Assembly (NCBI GenBank): GCA_029378245.1
Contig: JARKIF010000356.1
Location: forward strand, 1-25,337
Length of the DNA stretch: 25,337 bases
From: Roridomyces roridus
Taxonomy: Eukaryota > Basidiomycota > Agaricomycetes > Agaricales > Mycenaceae
Direction of reading: 5' to 3'
The translations under genes were made by a program, and so were the position numbers. Positions 1 to 10,634 of the stretch are shown here, piece by piece. The notes beneath the pieces were generated by a model. The model was given only the letters and a program-made list of their open reading frames with translations. It did no database searches and was not told where the DNA came from. How positions within the stretch are numbered: the stretch's first letter is position 1; each line of letters begins with the position of its first letter.

Positions 1-1105
1 CCACGTTTCAAACGCGGCTTGATCACTCTCGGCGTCGACGAAAAATTCAAGTTCTGGGCTGGTTAAGGAAAAGTATGCAATCTGGGTGAAATTTGGTAGC
101 TGTGCAGCGACATATTGAAGTGCATCCTGATATTATAAAGTGAGACCGACATGCGCACAAACACATGATGTTGACTGACGATGCCCAACGGACCCGTGTG
201 GATGTCATATACTCGCAGTTGCAGACTCCCGATGAGGGGTAACTCCACAGAGAGGGGCGACAAGATCTTCTGAATCGAATTATCCAATGCCCGCGAAGCA
301 AACTCGCGGGACAGAACAAACGGGACGTGGGGGTTGGTGATTGATTTGAGTGCCTGTACGTCGCTCTCTATCTCTGAGAGCAGAAAGAGCAGCCTGGAGG
401 TATCGAGTAGCGAGCCTATCGAAGAAGAGCCCTGTCCCTTGATATTGCCGCAGATTTGGGAGCAAATTCAGCCCTGGCTCGAGAGAGTTGGCCCCGCCTT
501 GTATGCCAGGGATCCGCAGAACGAGCCGAACAATGGAGTGATGTTGAGAAAGAAAAGTGGCGAGATCCATAGCAGCGGAGACCCCGATGCGCGACATCCT
601 GATACGGCACCGCGACAGGTTCGGAAAGCTGAGGCAAGCCAACCGAGTAATTATGGTACGCTCGCGGTAGTCATTGAAAGACAGAGATTCCAGATTCCTC
701 ATCAGCTTGATGGAATCGGTCAGGAGATCATAGTCGACAGGAGCTTTATAAGCCCACTTTCTGCAAATCTATGTGAGCTGGGTTTCCAGACGCACACACA
801 AAGATTCAGACGCACCGAATAAAGGACAGGGACTGCACAGCGTCCGCACGCTCGGGATTACGGATGAGAGACTGAAGAAGGCTCGTCAAAATCGGTTCAT
901 AGGGTCGGCCCTCCTTATCCACGAGCCGGAGAGAGATGGCTCGATTGAGGATGGGCAAAACGAGCCCATGAAACAGCCTCGAAACGCGGCAAAGCGCTGC
1001 CTGGTCCGGCCTGTTCGCGTATTGGATGATTTCAGTGAGGACCTCGTTCGGTAGCCAGAGGGTTATGAGCATTCGGGCTCTGTGAGCCCGCCGCGTCAGG
1101 ACCAT
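1..1105 (-). CDS. F-box-like (LRR-type) protein, partial at left edge, with one apparent frameshift
   Basis: Probable substrate-recognition subunit of an SCF-type ubiquitin ligase. Reading the minus strand, exon 1 (1105..816) begins at the ATG at 1105 (or 1072) and carries an F-box-like helix pattern (LWLPNEVLTEIIQYA, then QAALCRVSRLFHGL). A 55-nt intron (815..761) has donor GTGCGT and acceptor GCAG. Exon 2 (760..180) gives leucine-rich text including NLESLSFNDY and LLPNLR. A 53-nt intron (179..127, donor GTCAGT) leads to exon 3 (126..1), which stays open to the window edge (LQYVAAQLPNF). Around 445-450 the frame must change by one base to pass from LLPNLR to the long open stretch SLLDTSRLLFLLSEIESDV. 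That is either a real lesion or a sequencing error. The family call rests on overall pattern, not on a catalytic residue. Confidence 0.6.
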
Positions 1106-1263
1106 GGTGCTGATCGGAAGCAAGAGATGATGGGGGTGATCGCGTCCGTGATCTTTGATTCCTCTTGCTTTCCGTTTGCATCATCTCTCTCTCTCTTTCC
1201 TTTCTCTCTTTCTGAAACACACCTGCTGCAACGCACTTGGACTTTGCCTGGGCAGCGCCCGCA

Positions 1264-3655
1264 ATGGCGCTCGCTCGGCCGACGCTTCGCCCGTTTAGGC
1301 AACTGCTCCCGCTCATTCGCTTTCATCGCAGCAGCGCCCATGTCTCCCGCACACGGTCTTGCCAGAACCCGACTCTTCCAGCAATTCCAGAACTCTTCGA
1401 CCCGAACTTTCTGGATACTCTCATCCCACCAGGGTCACCACCTCCCAAGCTCCCCGAGGATGCTGGGCCGCGGAATCCGATAGTGGAGGCCTCAGGCTGG
1501 GATTCTCGTGATCCTCGTCGTCGCCCAAGGACAAAGAAGGATCCAGTGCTGGCTGCGTTCAATAATATTTGGCAGTACGCATGGGGATACACGGACAAGG
1601 AGCTTCTGGACAAGGTGCGTCTCTTTCTCTCTCTTCCAGTCTCGGTGTCGTTGACACAAGTTAGGCATGGGCGGAGGACCCGGCCTTGACGCTCAAGATA
1701 ATCTGGAAACTGCGTAACATGCACTCGGACACTAAAAGACGGCCAGACAAGGAGGGTTTCTACCGGTACATGCTTGATCACCTCATGCAAACTGGTGCTC
1801 ATTGTGCTCATTGGCTCTAGTGCACTTGGCTAGCTGTACGAGCACCATCCACGTACCGCTATCGCCAATCTTCATCTTCTCGTCACCCCTGTGCGCGGCA
1901 AGGAGGGCAAACGCTCGCATGGGTACTGGAAGGACCTCCTGAATATTCTGGCTCTCGCTACCGTTGACGAGCTGAATATCATATCCCGCAGCAGAACCAA
2001 GTTTCTGCATGGGCTTCCAGATGTCCAGCCTCGCATCAGCCCGTCGCACGGGCCCAAGAAGCTCGGCATCAAGACGCGGCGTGCCGCCGTCGGTGTGCCA
2101 AATCACACCCGTATACAACGCAAGCTCGTGGACCCCAAGTACCGGGCTCTCTTCATTGCCGTTGCGCGCTTATTCTCCGACCGCCTTCTCGCCGACTGGC
2201 GTCTTTTCTACTCAGGCCAAGACCACGATATTTCGCTTGCACCCAAGTGGGCCCCAAGCCCTCTTGCCATGCACGACCGGCACACCAACATCTCCACCGC
2301 TATTGCCCGTCTTATCCTTCATGATGGTCCCGTTCTTGCCCTCCCTTCCGTATACTTCCCCACCGCCTTGAAGGACCTCTCGCTCGAGTCCCCCGAGGCG
2401 ACCGACATCCTCCGCTCGTTCTACAGACGATGGATCCTCACCCCTCTCCGGGCAGCCACTCGCGTCCCAGAGATGCTCATGTCGACCAATCGATGGGCGG
2501 ACATTCCCTACAACCGCGTCGGCAAGGTCTGCATGAAGAAAAACGAGTACCGTTTCTTCCTGCACGATCCCGAGCGTTTCCAGGAATACCTTGTGTCGAT
2601 CGACAAGGGCGGCGGCGGCGGCCTGTCGATTCTGTCACGGCAGCGACGCTCCAGCCCCACGAGCTTATCGGGGAATTGGCCTGGCTGAGGGCACCCTATA
2701 CGGCGTATCCCGAGCTGCAGAAGCATCGGGAGGCACTTGTGGAGGAGGATCGGCCTGTGCTTGAGGAGCAGTGGAAGACGGTGGTGCAGAATCTGCGCGA
2801 GGCGAGGACGGTCGAGAATGCCATCGCTGTGCTCGACGCCTCGGGGTCGATGGGCGCAATGGGGTGCCTGAAATATCATGGGCGCGACCGCAATGAGACT
2901 TATGTTCACACTGATGTGTTGCCCGCCGTATCGCTCTCCCTGATCCTCGCTCAGCTCGCGAAACCGCCGTTCAATGGATTCATCACTTTCTCGCAGGACC
3001 CCGAGTTCGTCAAGCTGGATCCGGGGAAGCGCCTTCGTGAGACCGTTATGGACATGGGGAATGCTCCGTGGCAGCGCAACGTGGACCTCTACGCCGTTTT
3101 CATGCATGTCATCCTCCCGCTGGCGATCGAGAACAGGTCAAGCCGGAGGATATGCTCAAACGCGTGTACGTCTTCACGGATCAGAAATTCCACGAGTGCG
3201 TGGTGGGCGTGGAGGCTTGGGAGACGAAGCAGATGTCAAGCTCACGAGGGATGTGCATCCGCGGCTAGAGCGAGTGGGAGTGGCGGTGGCGGTGGCCCCG
3301 GTGGAGGCTGAAGAAGCGAGTCAAGTGGGAGACTACTTATGGCCTGATTGGGCAGGCGTTCAAGGAGGCGGGGTATGAGGTGCCGAAGATTGTCTTTTGG
3401 AATCTGGGAGAGTGGTCACCGGAGCCGGCCAAGGACCTGGAGGGTGTGAAGATGATGGGCGAATTTACGCCCGCATTGCTCAGGGAGTTTATGGGCGAGA
3501 CGGAGGAGGTGGGGAAGAACAAGGTCGCCAAGGAGGAGAAGTCGGATTGGGAGAAGGATGTGGCCGAGGGAGGCACTTGGCTGGAGAGAGACCTGAGGCG
3601 GATGAGGAAGGAGTTGGAGAAGGACTGTTACGCTGGCCTCGTCGTGTTAGATTAA
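1264..3655 (+). pseudogene. DUF2828 (vWA-fold) protein gene, broken by a nonsense codon and frame changes
   Basis: DUF2828 proteins are fungal and plant proteins of unknown role, related to TROVE/vWA-fold RNA-binding proteins. Exon 1 (1264-1614) contains LPAIPELFDPNFLDTL and FNNIWQYAWGYTDKELLDK. A 50-nt intron (1615-1664) restores KELLDK-AWAEDPALTLKIIWKLR, and a 55-nt intron (1766-1820) joins FYR to ALG-stop-LYEHHPRT. Later landmarks are LAPKWAPS, MHDRHT, LTPLRAA, ATLQPHELI, the vWA metal-site motif DASGS (2835-2849), VKPEDMLKRVYVFTD and KIVFWNLGEWS. Breaks: TAG at 1831-1833 where the family has Trp; a one-base frame change in the GGC run near 2605-2640; another at 3131-3140; and a disturbed Gly-rich stretch at 3190-3310 with a TAG at 3265-3270. 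The ATG at 1264 is the first in frame and the upstream extension lacks an ATG. It is probably a pseudogene, but assembly indels could explain the shifts, though not the TAG at 1831. Confidence 0.85.
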
Positions 3656-6623
3656 AGAATTAACCCCACACCCCCCAATGTATCCCTAGCACCACGAAAA
3701 CGCATTCATCTCGCAGGACCGCCGCTATTGCCTGATTGGGACTTCCCTCCTCCCTCTCCAGCAACGAGGCGCACATCGCGTGTATCCTCAGGCTGGCTGG
3801 TCCTGACCGTAAACAATGTCTCGGGTGTATGACACCGCCAATGCAGAGCCCTGGTACGACTAAAACAAGTTTTAGATCGAATGGAGCTGCCAAAGAAGAC
3901 TAGGGGGCGGGAGACCCTCGGAGGTCTCTTTGTGGCAAGGCTGCTCATGTCGTGGGCGTGGATACACGAGGGTAGAAGCATAATGGCTGATCCTGATCAT
4001 CTGGGAATCTGGGATATGGGCAGCAGGGACAGGGACGGGTAGACCGTAGGTCTACAGGAGGAGATCAAGGCGAAAGGTTTGTGGTGTGTGCGGGGGGGCT
4101 TGGCCGCGCCGCTCGTGCTGGCTGGTCGCGGTAAACCGACGAGAACGGCAGAGCAGCGACGAGGCGGAACGCGACCAAACCCGTACACAAGGACCACCAA
4201 GGGACCGAGACGAAGCCCGAGGCAGCCCAAAAGGAGCGGGGCTCCCAGAGCCGCAGGCTCGCGCGAGGGCAAGGAGAGGGCCCGAGGCCCCCGGACAGGA
4301 GCCACGGGACGCAAACACCCAATGCAGGAAGAATGAGGTACCCACATGGTGATGCGAAGAGGGAAGGATGAAAGATGGAGGAGCCATCGGGATTGCAGCA
4401 GTGCACAATGTGAGGAGGTTCAAGTTGAACGGACACGTGAATACGAAGCGAGCTGAAAGGGAAGAGCGGGCCATGAGTGAACTAATCGCAGCCCAATGAG
4501 GGATCACGGGGGTGATCTAGCCGAGCCGACCAGCTGGGCCTGGTGGAAACCTAAACGCGCCAGCCATTGGTCATGTCGAAGCGGCCCCAGAATGACCGGC
4601 AAATCCCAAAGCAAGGAAACGACAGGAAAGAAACCCAGAAATTGGAAGACAAGGCCGTAGCGCGATCGCAGAAGCACGACCGCCGGCAAAGATGAAAGAC
4701 TTGATCCAGCCTAGTGCGTATTGTGGATCGTGGACCAGTGAGAATGTACGGGTGATTCGTGGGGATTGGGCATCGGGAGAGTGTGTGTGAAAGTGTGATG
4801 GTGAAAGAAGAGTGAGTGAATGATTGTGAATGAACGAGTGAGTCGCGGACATATATCCCGATGCGTGTGAAAGACAATGGTTGAACCCGGACAAGTCGCA
4901 AATATTTGAGGCTGCGAAAGTCTGGAGGAAACTTGTTGAGGAAATATATGGACGGGTGGAATGGGATAGCATGTGATGAGCTTCATCGGGTGAGCATGCA
5001 GAAGTTGTGCCACGAGACAAGAGCGTGTCGTTCCCGACACTGTCAGAGCTTAGTGTGGATGCAGAATTATGTCCCGTAGTGGACGAAAGGAGGTACTTGA
5101 AGAACGATTGAGAAACCAGAGGTAGGGAGGCAAATGCGGATCCACAAAACCGTGGGTTCGTAGCATGAGCACGCCAAATGATGTAATTGAAGCCTCCGAG
5201 AAAGACCCCGAGAGAGCGAGTGCGAATATTGAGTGGATGATCATAACTCGGACTGTTGAACGGGATGTTTGACAAATGTTTGATCTCGAGAATCGCAGTT
5301 GCAATTTAGAATTGCGTATAAGATGAATGTGCAAGGCAACGAACGGCCCGCATGCCTGAAATCGAGGAAGGAAGCAAGCCTGAGGAAGATTGAACTGGTC
5401 TGGCAAGGGATTAGGAAGGGCGAGGTGAAGGGTAGGTGCGCAGCCTGGGCCGGCGTGACAATGAGAGCGAAGCCCATGAAGTCAGAATATGCCCTGACAT
5501 CGAGGAGAGCCAGAGAGTCAGGAATAGGAACCAATTGGGCCATATATGGAAGCAGTGACCCAGGATAAATCGATGACGAGTGAGTGATAGGGGACTGTGG
5601 AGGACAACTCCAAGGAAGGAACACAATAAAGATTCGAGAATGTGAATGCCCGTGTCAGATAAATCATAACAGAGCGAGCCGACGTCGGAAAGAATGAGGG
5701 ACGTGATCCAATCGCAGAACACTAGTCAGACGCGCCAGGACAGACAGCAGTCCAGGCATATGTTTTTGTATATGATGACGCTCGGGTTGGAATACTCGTG
5801 GAGACGAACCCGATGCAGCTTGGAGACGGATGGCGGGAAGCAGCTTGGAGTGCAATGGGTCGGATGTGTCGAATGTGGATGGAGATGGCCGCGGGATGAA
5901 CGCCAATCGAATGGGCTCCGCAATAGTGGATGTAGAATCACCTGATTCCCTTGCCGTGTGGTGCGCGATGGTGCACCCATCCACAACAAGGCCGCCGAAA
6001 ATCCCAACCAATAAAGGCAAGAACGGTGAGGGTAGTAGTGCAGCCAAGCGCTGTTGCAAACGTGCAACGTGAAAACATAAGTAAATCAATCACAGAGGTG
6101 GTATCAAAGATAGACGCGACCCTTTGAAGGACGAAGGGTGCGCGATCACATTCGAGTCCGAAGTCAACGTGCCCTGACAGGAATGAGAGTGGAAAGAAAA
6201 TGGAGTGAGGACTTGGAGGTATCTCAAGAGTGGACAGAAGGCGAGGAAGAAAGATAGACCCGACTGGGTCGAGTTACTATGTTGACAGTAATGGCTAGAC
6301 CCGGAAAGTTTGAGAGGAGGATTAAAGGTGAGATGATGTGCAGTGAGACCGAGCGGTTGTGGAACAAGGGACACGTATGTCGGAGGAGCTGGCAGCCCAA
6401 TTCCCAAGCGTTGTATGCGGCTGAAATCAGGCTAAATCCAGAATGAGGGTACTGGCAGCGGAACAGGACTTGATGACGATGATGCCCCCAAATGTGAGGG
6501 AGTCTATGAAAAGTGGTAAAGTGGATATGCAACGGAAGTGTGTGTGCGAGAGGAGTACGCGTTCCGAGCGCGTGAACGAATGCTGATTGCAGCGGAATAA
6601 CTCGAACAAGGCCCAAATTGAAT

Positions 6624-7230
6624 GAGCACCGCATCGCAACAGAGAGGCTCGCGAGATGCGAAGAGGCCAATACAGGATTTGAGGTTGGCAAGCACGCGCA
6701 TTGGGACGGAACGATGCCGAGACAGGCTGAAGAGGCGAATACAGACCGCGAGGAAGTAGCGATTGGCCGCCGTGCCCGATTGAATGAGAACATGGAGCAC
6801 CGTAAAGCAGAGAGGACAACAAGGTCCAAATAGCATGAATGTCGGCGCACTAAACCCTAAGCATCGAGACGGAAAGATGCCCAGACAGGCTGCCACAGGC
6901 GCAAAGGAGCGAGTACAGGCCGTGAGGAGAACGTAAACAATGGCGACTGAAGTGCGCCAAGTGAGTGCAGGGGCTAAGCAGGGAAAGGAGGTACATGTTC
7001 TTGAGGAGCACCGTAAAGCAGAGGAGAAGAAGAACAAGGCCCGGATTGAATGAAGTTGCGAGGAGTATCATAGAGAAAAAGTGACGGAAGCCTGCACGAA
7101 ATGAGTACAGGCCTTGAACAGTACTGCAAGGGAAGGTGAACGAAGCACACGGATTGGGACGGCAAGATACGCAGAGGGGCACAAAGAAGAGGGTACAGAT
7201 TGTGAGGAGCACTACACTCTAGAGAGAGGC
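6624..7230 (+). repeat. Degenerate tandem array, unit about 170-210 bp
   Basis: Units begin near 6626, 6796, 7007 and 7208 with variants of AGCACCGTAAAGCAGAGAGG. Each then contains a variant of ATTGGGACGGAACGATGC (near 6700, 6865 and 7152) and of GCGAATACAGACCGCGAGGA (near 6735, 6910 and 7190). Spacing is 170, 211 and 201 bp. The units are strongly diverged and run directly into the shorter-period array downstream, whose units also begin AGCACCGTAA, so the two arrays probably share an origin. Confidence 0.65.
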
Positions 7231-7334
7231 AACAGAAATGTGCACAAAATGAGACAGCCTCCGACGAGCACTGAAAGGGAGGGCCGCGGACACGGACGAG
7301 GAATGAGCGCGTGCTTGATCATGGCGAGCACACA

Positions 7335-8120
7335 AGCACCGTAAGGGGGAGGGCGGCCGGCACATGTATAAGAATGACACACGAGCACCGTAACTGAGGG
7401 ATGGCCGCCCAAGCACACAGGAAGTATGATTAGGTATGGCGGGCTTCATGAGCACACGAGCACCTTGAGTGATGAATGGCGGCCGAAGCACGCATGAAAG
7501 ATCAGTACGGGCTTACAACGAGCACCATAACTGAAGGATCGCGGCTGAAGCACGCAGTAAGGATGAGAGGAGTACGGCGGGCTTAACAACCACACGAAAA
7601 CCGTAAGGAGGGCGGCCGAAGCACGCACGAAATGAGTACGGCGGGCTTGACAAGCACACGAAAACCGTAGGAAGGATGGTGGCCGAAGCACGCATGAAGG
7701 ATGAGTACGGCGGGCTTGAAAAGCACACGAAAACCGTAAGGAGGGTGGCCGAAGCACATGAAAGATGAGTACGGGCTTGACGAGCACACGAGCACCGTAA
7801 CTGAAGGGTCGCGGCTGAAGCACGCAGTAAGGATGAGAGGAGTACGGCGGGCTTGACAAGCACACGAAAACCGTAACTGAAGGAGGATGGCCGAAGCACA
7901 TGAAAGATGGGTGCGGCGGGCTTGACCAGCACATGAAAACCGTAAGAAGGATGGCGGTCGAAGCACGCACGAAAGGTGAGTACAGGCTTGACGAGCACAC
8001 AAGCAGCGTAAGAGGAACACAGGAAAGATAAGTACGGGTCCAAGAGACACCGTAACAGAGGGATGGCGGCCGCAGCACGCAGGAAAAATGAATACGGGTT
8101 GGAGAAGCACCGTAGCTGAG
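7335..8120 (+). repeat. Minisatellite, about 13 units of 48-76 bp
   Basis: Units start with AGCACCGTAA or AAAACCGTAA near 7335, 7384, 7459, 7521, 7597, 7661, 7730, 7791, 7867, 7936, 8001, 8049 and 8108. A typical unit continues with GGATGGCGGCCGAAGCACGC, then GAAAGATGAGTACGGCGGGC and TTGACAAGCACACG. The 76-bp units at 7521 and 7791 are nearly identical and lie 270 bp apart, indicating a higher-order repeat of four units. Translating the minus strand gives Cys/Arg/Pro/Ser-rich repeats in every frame, so the array is best read as non-coding satellite DNA. Confidence 0.85.
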
Positions 8121-9031
8121 GGCGGGCGAAGCCCGCGTGAGGTGAGAAGAGGGCGACCAAAGCTCTCTGTACAGACACTGCCAGTGCTGTGAAGAAAGAA
8201 AGCAAGGTGCGCCGGAGTCGGGAAGGCGTTGAGAGTATCCAAAGCAAGGTATTGTAACCGCCCGTCGGCAGAAAATAAGTGTGTTGCGACGGAAATTGGA
8301 TGCGAAAAAGCCGAGTATGGGACAGAAAAATGTCACTGTAGTCGGCAGGTCTACGTGAATGAATGACAGACAGAAACACTGTAAGGAATGGTGCGCCGCA
8401 CGGAGCCCGAGCCGGTGGAAAGGAGGGGACGAGGGTATGCTGAGTGCACGAGAGCGTGTACAAATGACATTGAGGCAATTGTTGACTGGGGCCGAGGAGT
8501 GTACATTAACGGAGTAATGCTCTGTCGAGACAAAGTAAAGAGCGAGTGGATGCCAACTTCAAAGGATGGTGAAAAGGAAGGGTGACAGGACAAAAAAAAG
8601 GTTGCCTGAGCTGCATAAAGGCAGCCGTCAGCGTGGACCGGTGGATCGAAGAAGAGGCCAAAACAGAGTGTGTGTGTGTGAATGCCAGTGCATAGCAACC
8701 CAAGTGGCGTGGCCTTGTGACAGCTTGAGAGCCGATGATGAGGAGACAGTACCCCCTACGCCAGTGGGATGCCCAAGTTTGAGTCTTTGAGGCCTCGGAA
8801 TCAGACCAAAGTGGGTACGGTATCGGATGTCGCAAGGATGTCGTGGAAATCGTGACTAGCCAGTGGACGGCCCGAGGTGGCCAGGAAGCGAGAACGAGAG
8901 GAGCGCAGTAGCGTGTGGAAAGGAAAAACGGATAGACAAAGCACCAAAGAGAGAGCCTGCGCAAAAAGAGCAGCCCTAGCGAGGTGGCGACGGAGGAGAG
9001 CCAAAGAGGCTCGTGACCTGTGACAGGTGAT

Positions 9032-9062
9032 GTAGATAAGATATCTCAGAGATCTAATCTAC
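9032..9062. repeat. Imperfect inverted repeat (hairpin)
   Basis: The 31 bases run from GTAGATAAGAT to ATCTAATCTAC and are close to their own reverse complement, with a short centre. A second small palindrome, CCTGTGACAGG, lies just upstream at 9017-9027. The spot coincides with the switch from the purine-skewed tract to more ordinary sequence and lies about 110 bp before the kinase fragment. No function is evident. Confidence 0.4.
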
Positions 9063-9140
9063 GTGACTGGATATCCCGGCGTCCGCCCTTCGCTGCCTTG
9101 CCTCTCACTCAGGCTGGCTCGCAAGCTCACCTTGCCTGAG

Positions 9141-9322
9141 CTTCCACCAGGGGTATTCTCAGAAGTCCTATTGATCTGTATCCCAGGTCTTTGAGGGCAC
9201 GGATACCCTTAACGGCGACCGCTGTGTCATGAAGGTCTTGAAGCCCAGCCACAAAAATCAAGCGCGAGACAAAGGGTCTACGCAACGTCGCAACCTCGCT
9301 GGTGCATCAAACGTCAATGATC
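9141..9322 (+). pseudogene. Fragment of a casein kinase II alpha-like protein kinase
   Basis: Translation from 9187 reads VFEGTDTLNGDRCVMKVLKP, close to the glycine-loop end and beta-3 strand of CK2 alpha (the family has VFEG..., then a lysine in CIIKILKP). In a second frame from 9257 it gives IKRETKGLRN, matching the family IKREIKxLxN, and back in the first frame RNLAGASNV, matching the LAGGPNV stretch. Just upstream, GVFSE resembles the conserved YSE that precedes VFEG. Frame switches around the A-run at 9253-9257 and the duplicated CGCAAC break continuity. I see no HRD or DFG region downstream: the next 190 bp are unrelated and the DUF7918 gene follows on the other strand. It is a decayed remnant, possibly a duplicated exon. 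Confidence is moderate because it covers only about 45 residues. Confidence 0.6.
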
Positions 9323-9515
9323 AGCGGGCGACTCTTCCTCCTTCCGCTCCTCCTTGCCTCCGCCCACGGTCGTGCAATTTGGCTCTATATCAACTCTGGA
9401 TGGCCGCGCTTGCAAACGCTTCCTAACGTGGGAGTCTTTCAAGAAAGCGGGCAAATTATCAAAAAAAATTGGACACGGGACTACGAAAAGAGTGAGATTC
9501 CGGACACGGCTAGCG

Positions 9516-10634
9516 TCAAGTCAAGTCTATGACGTCTCCTGGCTCGAAGATCGGTTGCGACTCGGTCTTGAGCTCCTTCTTCACTGAGGGCTCCTGCTTG
9601 ACTCGCTTTAGTTTCTTTTTCAATACTCCTACTCGAGCCTAGACGCGTTAAGAATGAAGTAAGTAAGGTGGGACAGTGATATCATACCTCGAGTTGCCTG
9701 AGCTCCACTTTGGCGTCGTCTTCATCCGTGTCCATGGTCAGATCCAGTATGTCCATTGGTGGCGCGCGCTCCGTTCTAATTGGAGGCGGTGCGAATCCCT
9801 CAGCCTGGAGTAACTCTTGAAAGCATAATTAAATGAGACACTCGTCACTGAATGGGATGAATGGAAGGACTCGTACCGATGGGCCGATACTTGAAGACGA
9901 AAGTGACAAGTTTCTGGACAGTGGTTGTTTTCAAGTGCGTATTGAGCTTGGATTGAAACTCTGCTCCAAACCTGTGAAGAATGAGAGCTAGAGTGAACAG
10001 CGGGAGAGTGCCGAACAACTTACTGTACCGCATGTCCGACGGCCTTTTTCGATTTTTCGTGCAGGATCTGGGTCTTGTAATCTTTGCTGTTCGCCGTGCT
10101 TAGGCCCGAGAGAGGGTTCTTTTTCACGTGTCGGAGCTCAAGTCTGATGGTGCCGAAATGAGGGGAAATCGACGCGTTCAAATACTCGTCGTCATCTAGG
10201 ACGTCGAAGGCTTGGTGAAAGCGTCGGGGAAGACAAAGAAATGCCGACCTGTTAGCGCCTGCTTGCTGAACATCAAGGGTCTCCGCGTAGTAGCTGAAAT
10301 CGCAACGCTGTCGCGAGAGGCTTGACTGAAGGTTGGGTGCTGGGAGTCCCTGGGCGCCATGTGCTTGCCTCCGCACCGAATCCCGTCAACAGTGAGGCTG
10401 CCTGAAATCAAACGCAGCTTGGAGGCTTTGTTGTTCGCCCAATCCACGCGAAAACACTGAAAAATTGTGTCAGTATCCGCGGAAGAACCACCTAGTACCA
10501 AGTCGTGCCACCTTGTCGTTTTGGGATGGAATCCAGCAAGTGGCTTCAGTCCCGTCGGCCGAGTATTCAGGCGCGTATTCGGAGAGATTGACGCCGTCGA
10601 CGGAGACTGACGCTGAGAACTGCCCCAATTGCAT
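9516..10634 (-). CDS. DUF7918 protein, short paralogue with C-terminal SUMO-type motifs
   Basis: DUF7918 is a basidiomycete domain of unknown function. Six exons (10634..10512, 10456..10249, 10195..10024, 9971..9877, 9815..9688, 9638..9516) separated by 48-61-nt GT-AG introns sum to 849 nt, giving 282 residues with no break. The domain (about residues 1-205) shows GQFSASVSVDGVNLSEY, ATCWIPS, DDDEYLN, LHEKSKKAVGHAV and VTFVFKYRPIELLQAEG. It is followed by DILDLTMDTDEDD, a basic KKKLKR stretch, three psi-K-x-E motifs (VKQE, VKKE, LKTE) and a terminal DVIDLT. I chose the ATG at 10634 because the paralogue starts at the equivalent place; an in-frame ATG at 10679 would add 15 residues. The motifs suggest a nuclear protein that can be SUMOylated and bind SUMO, which is inference. 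Confidence 0.85.

Larger units (their letters stand above)
3656..9030. other. Gene-poor, purine-skewed tract with embedded tandem repeats
   Basis: I recognise no gene in these 5.4 kb. The plus strand is visibly rich in A and G (for example 4750-4860 and 6620-7300) and the minus strand correspondingly in C and T. This produces many long minus-strand open frames whose translations are Ser/Pro/Leu/His/Cys-rich and unlike any family I know. Around 7583-8242 all three minus frames are open at once, which argues against real coding. The stretch 4080-4330 is strongly GC-rich; 4760-4860 is rich in GTGAGTGA-like short motifs. The tandem arrays are listed separately. Confidence 0.6.

Noticed and set aside
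1138..1225. CT-rich tract with TCTCTCTCTCTCTTTCC before the DUF2828 start.
   Set aside because: Pyrimidine tracts are ordinary in fungal 5' regions; not a specific regulatory site I can name.
2508..3107. A 199-codon minus-strand frame opposite the DUF2828 gene.
   Set aside because: It is the shadow of a conserved vWA-family coding stretch on the plus strand.
4052..7212. Numerous minus-strand open frames of 100-234 codons rich in Ser, His, Leu and Phe.
   Set aside because: They overlap each other in several frames, lack introns, domains or paralogues, and follow from the pyrimidine-rich strand.
6624..8120. Possible CRISPR-like array because of regular repeats.
   Set aside because: Repeats are contiguous and variable in length without unique spacers, and the genome is eukaryotic. 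It is a minisatellite.
7446..8478. Minus-strand open frames of 219-321 codons encoding Cys/Arg/Pro-rich repeats.
   Set aside because: They lie over the minisatellite, and all three minus frames are open together, which is a composition effect. No family similarity is seen.
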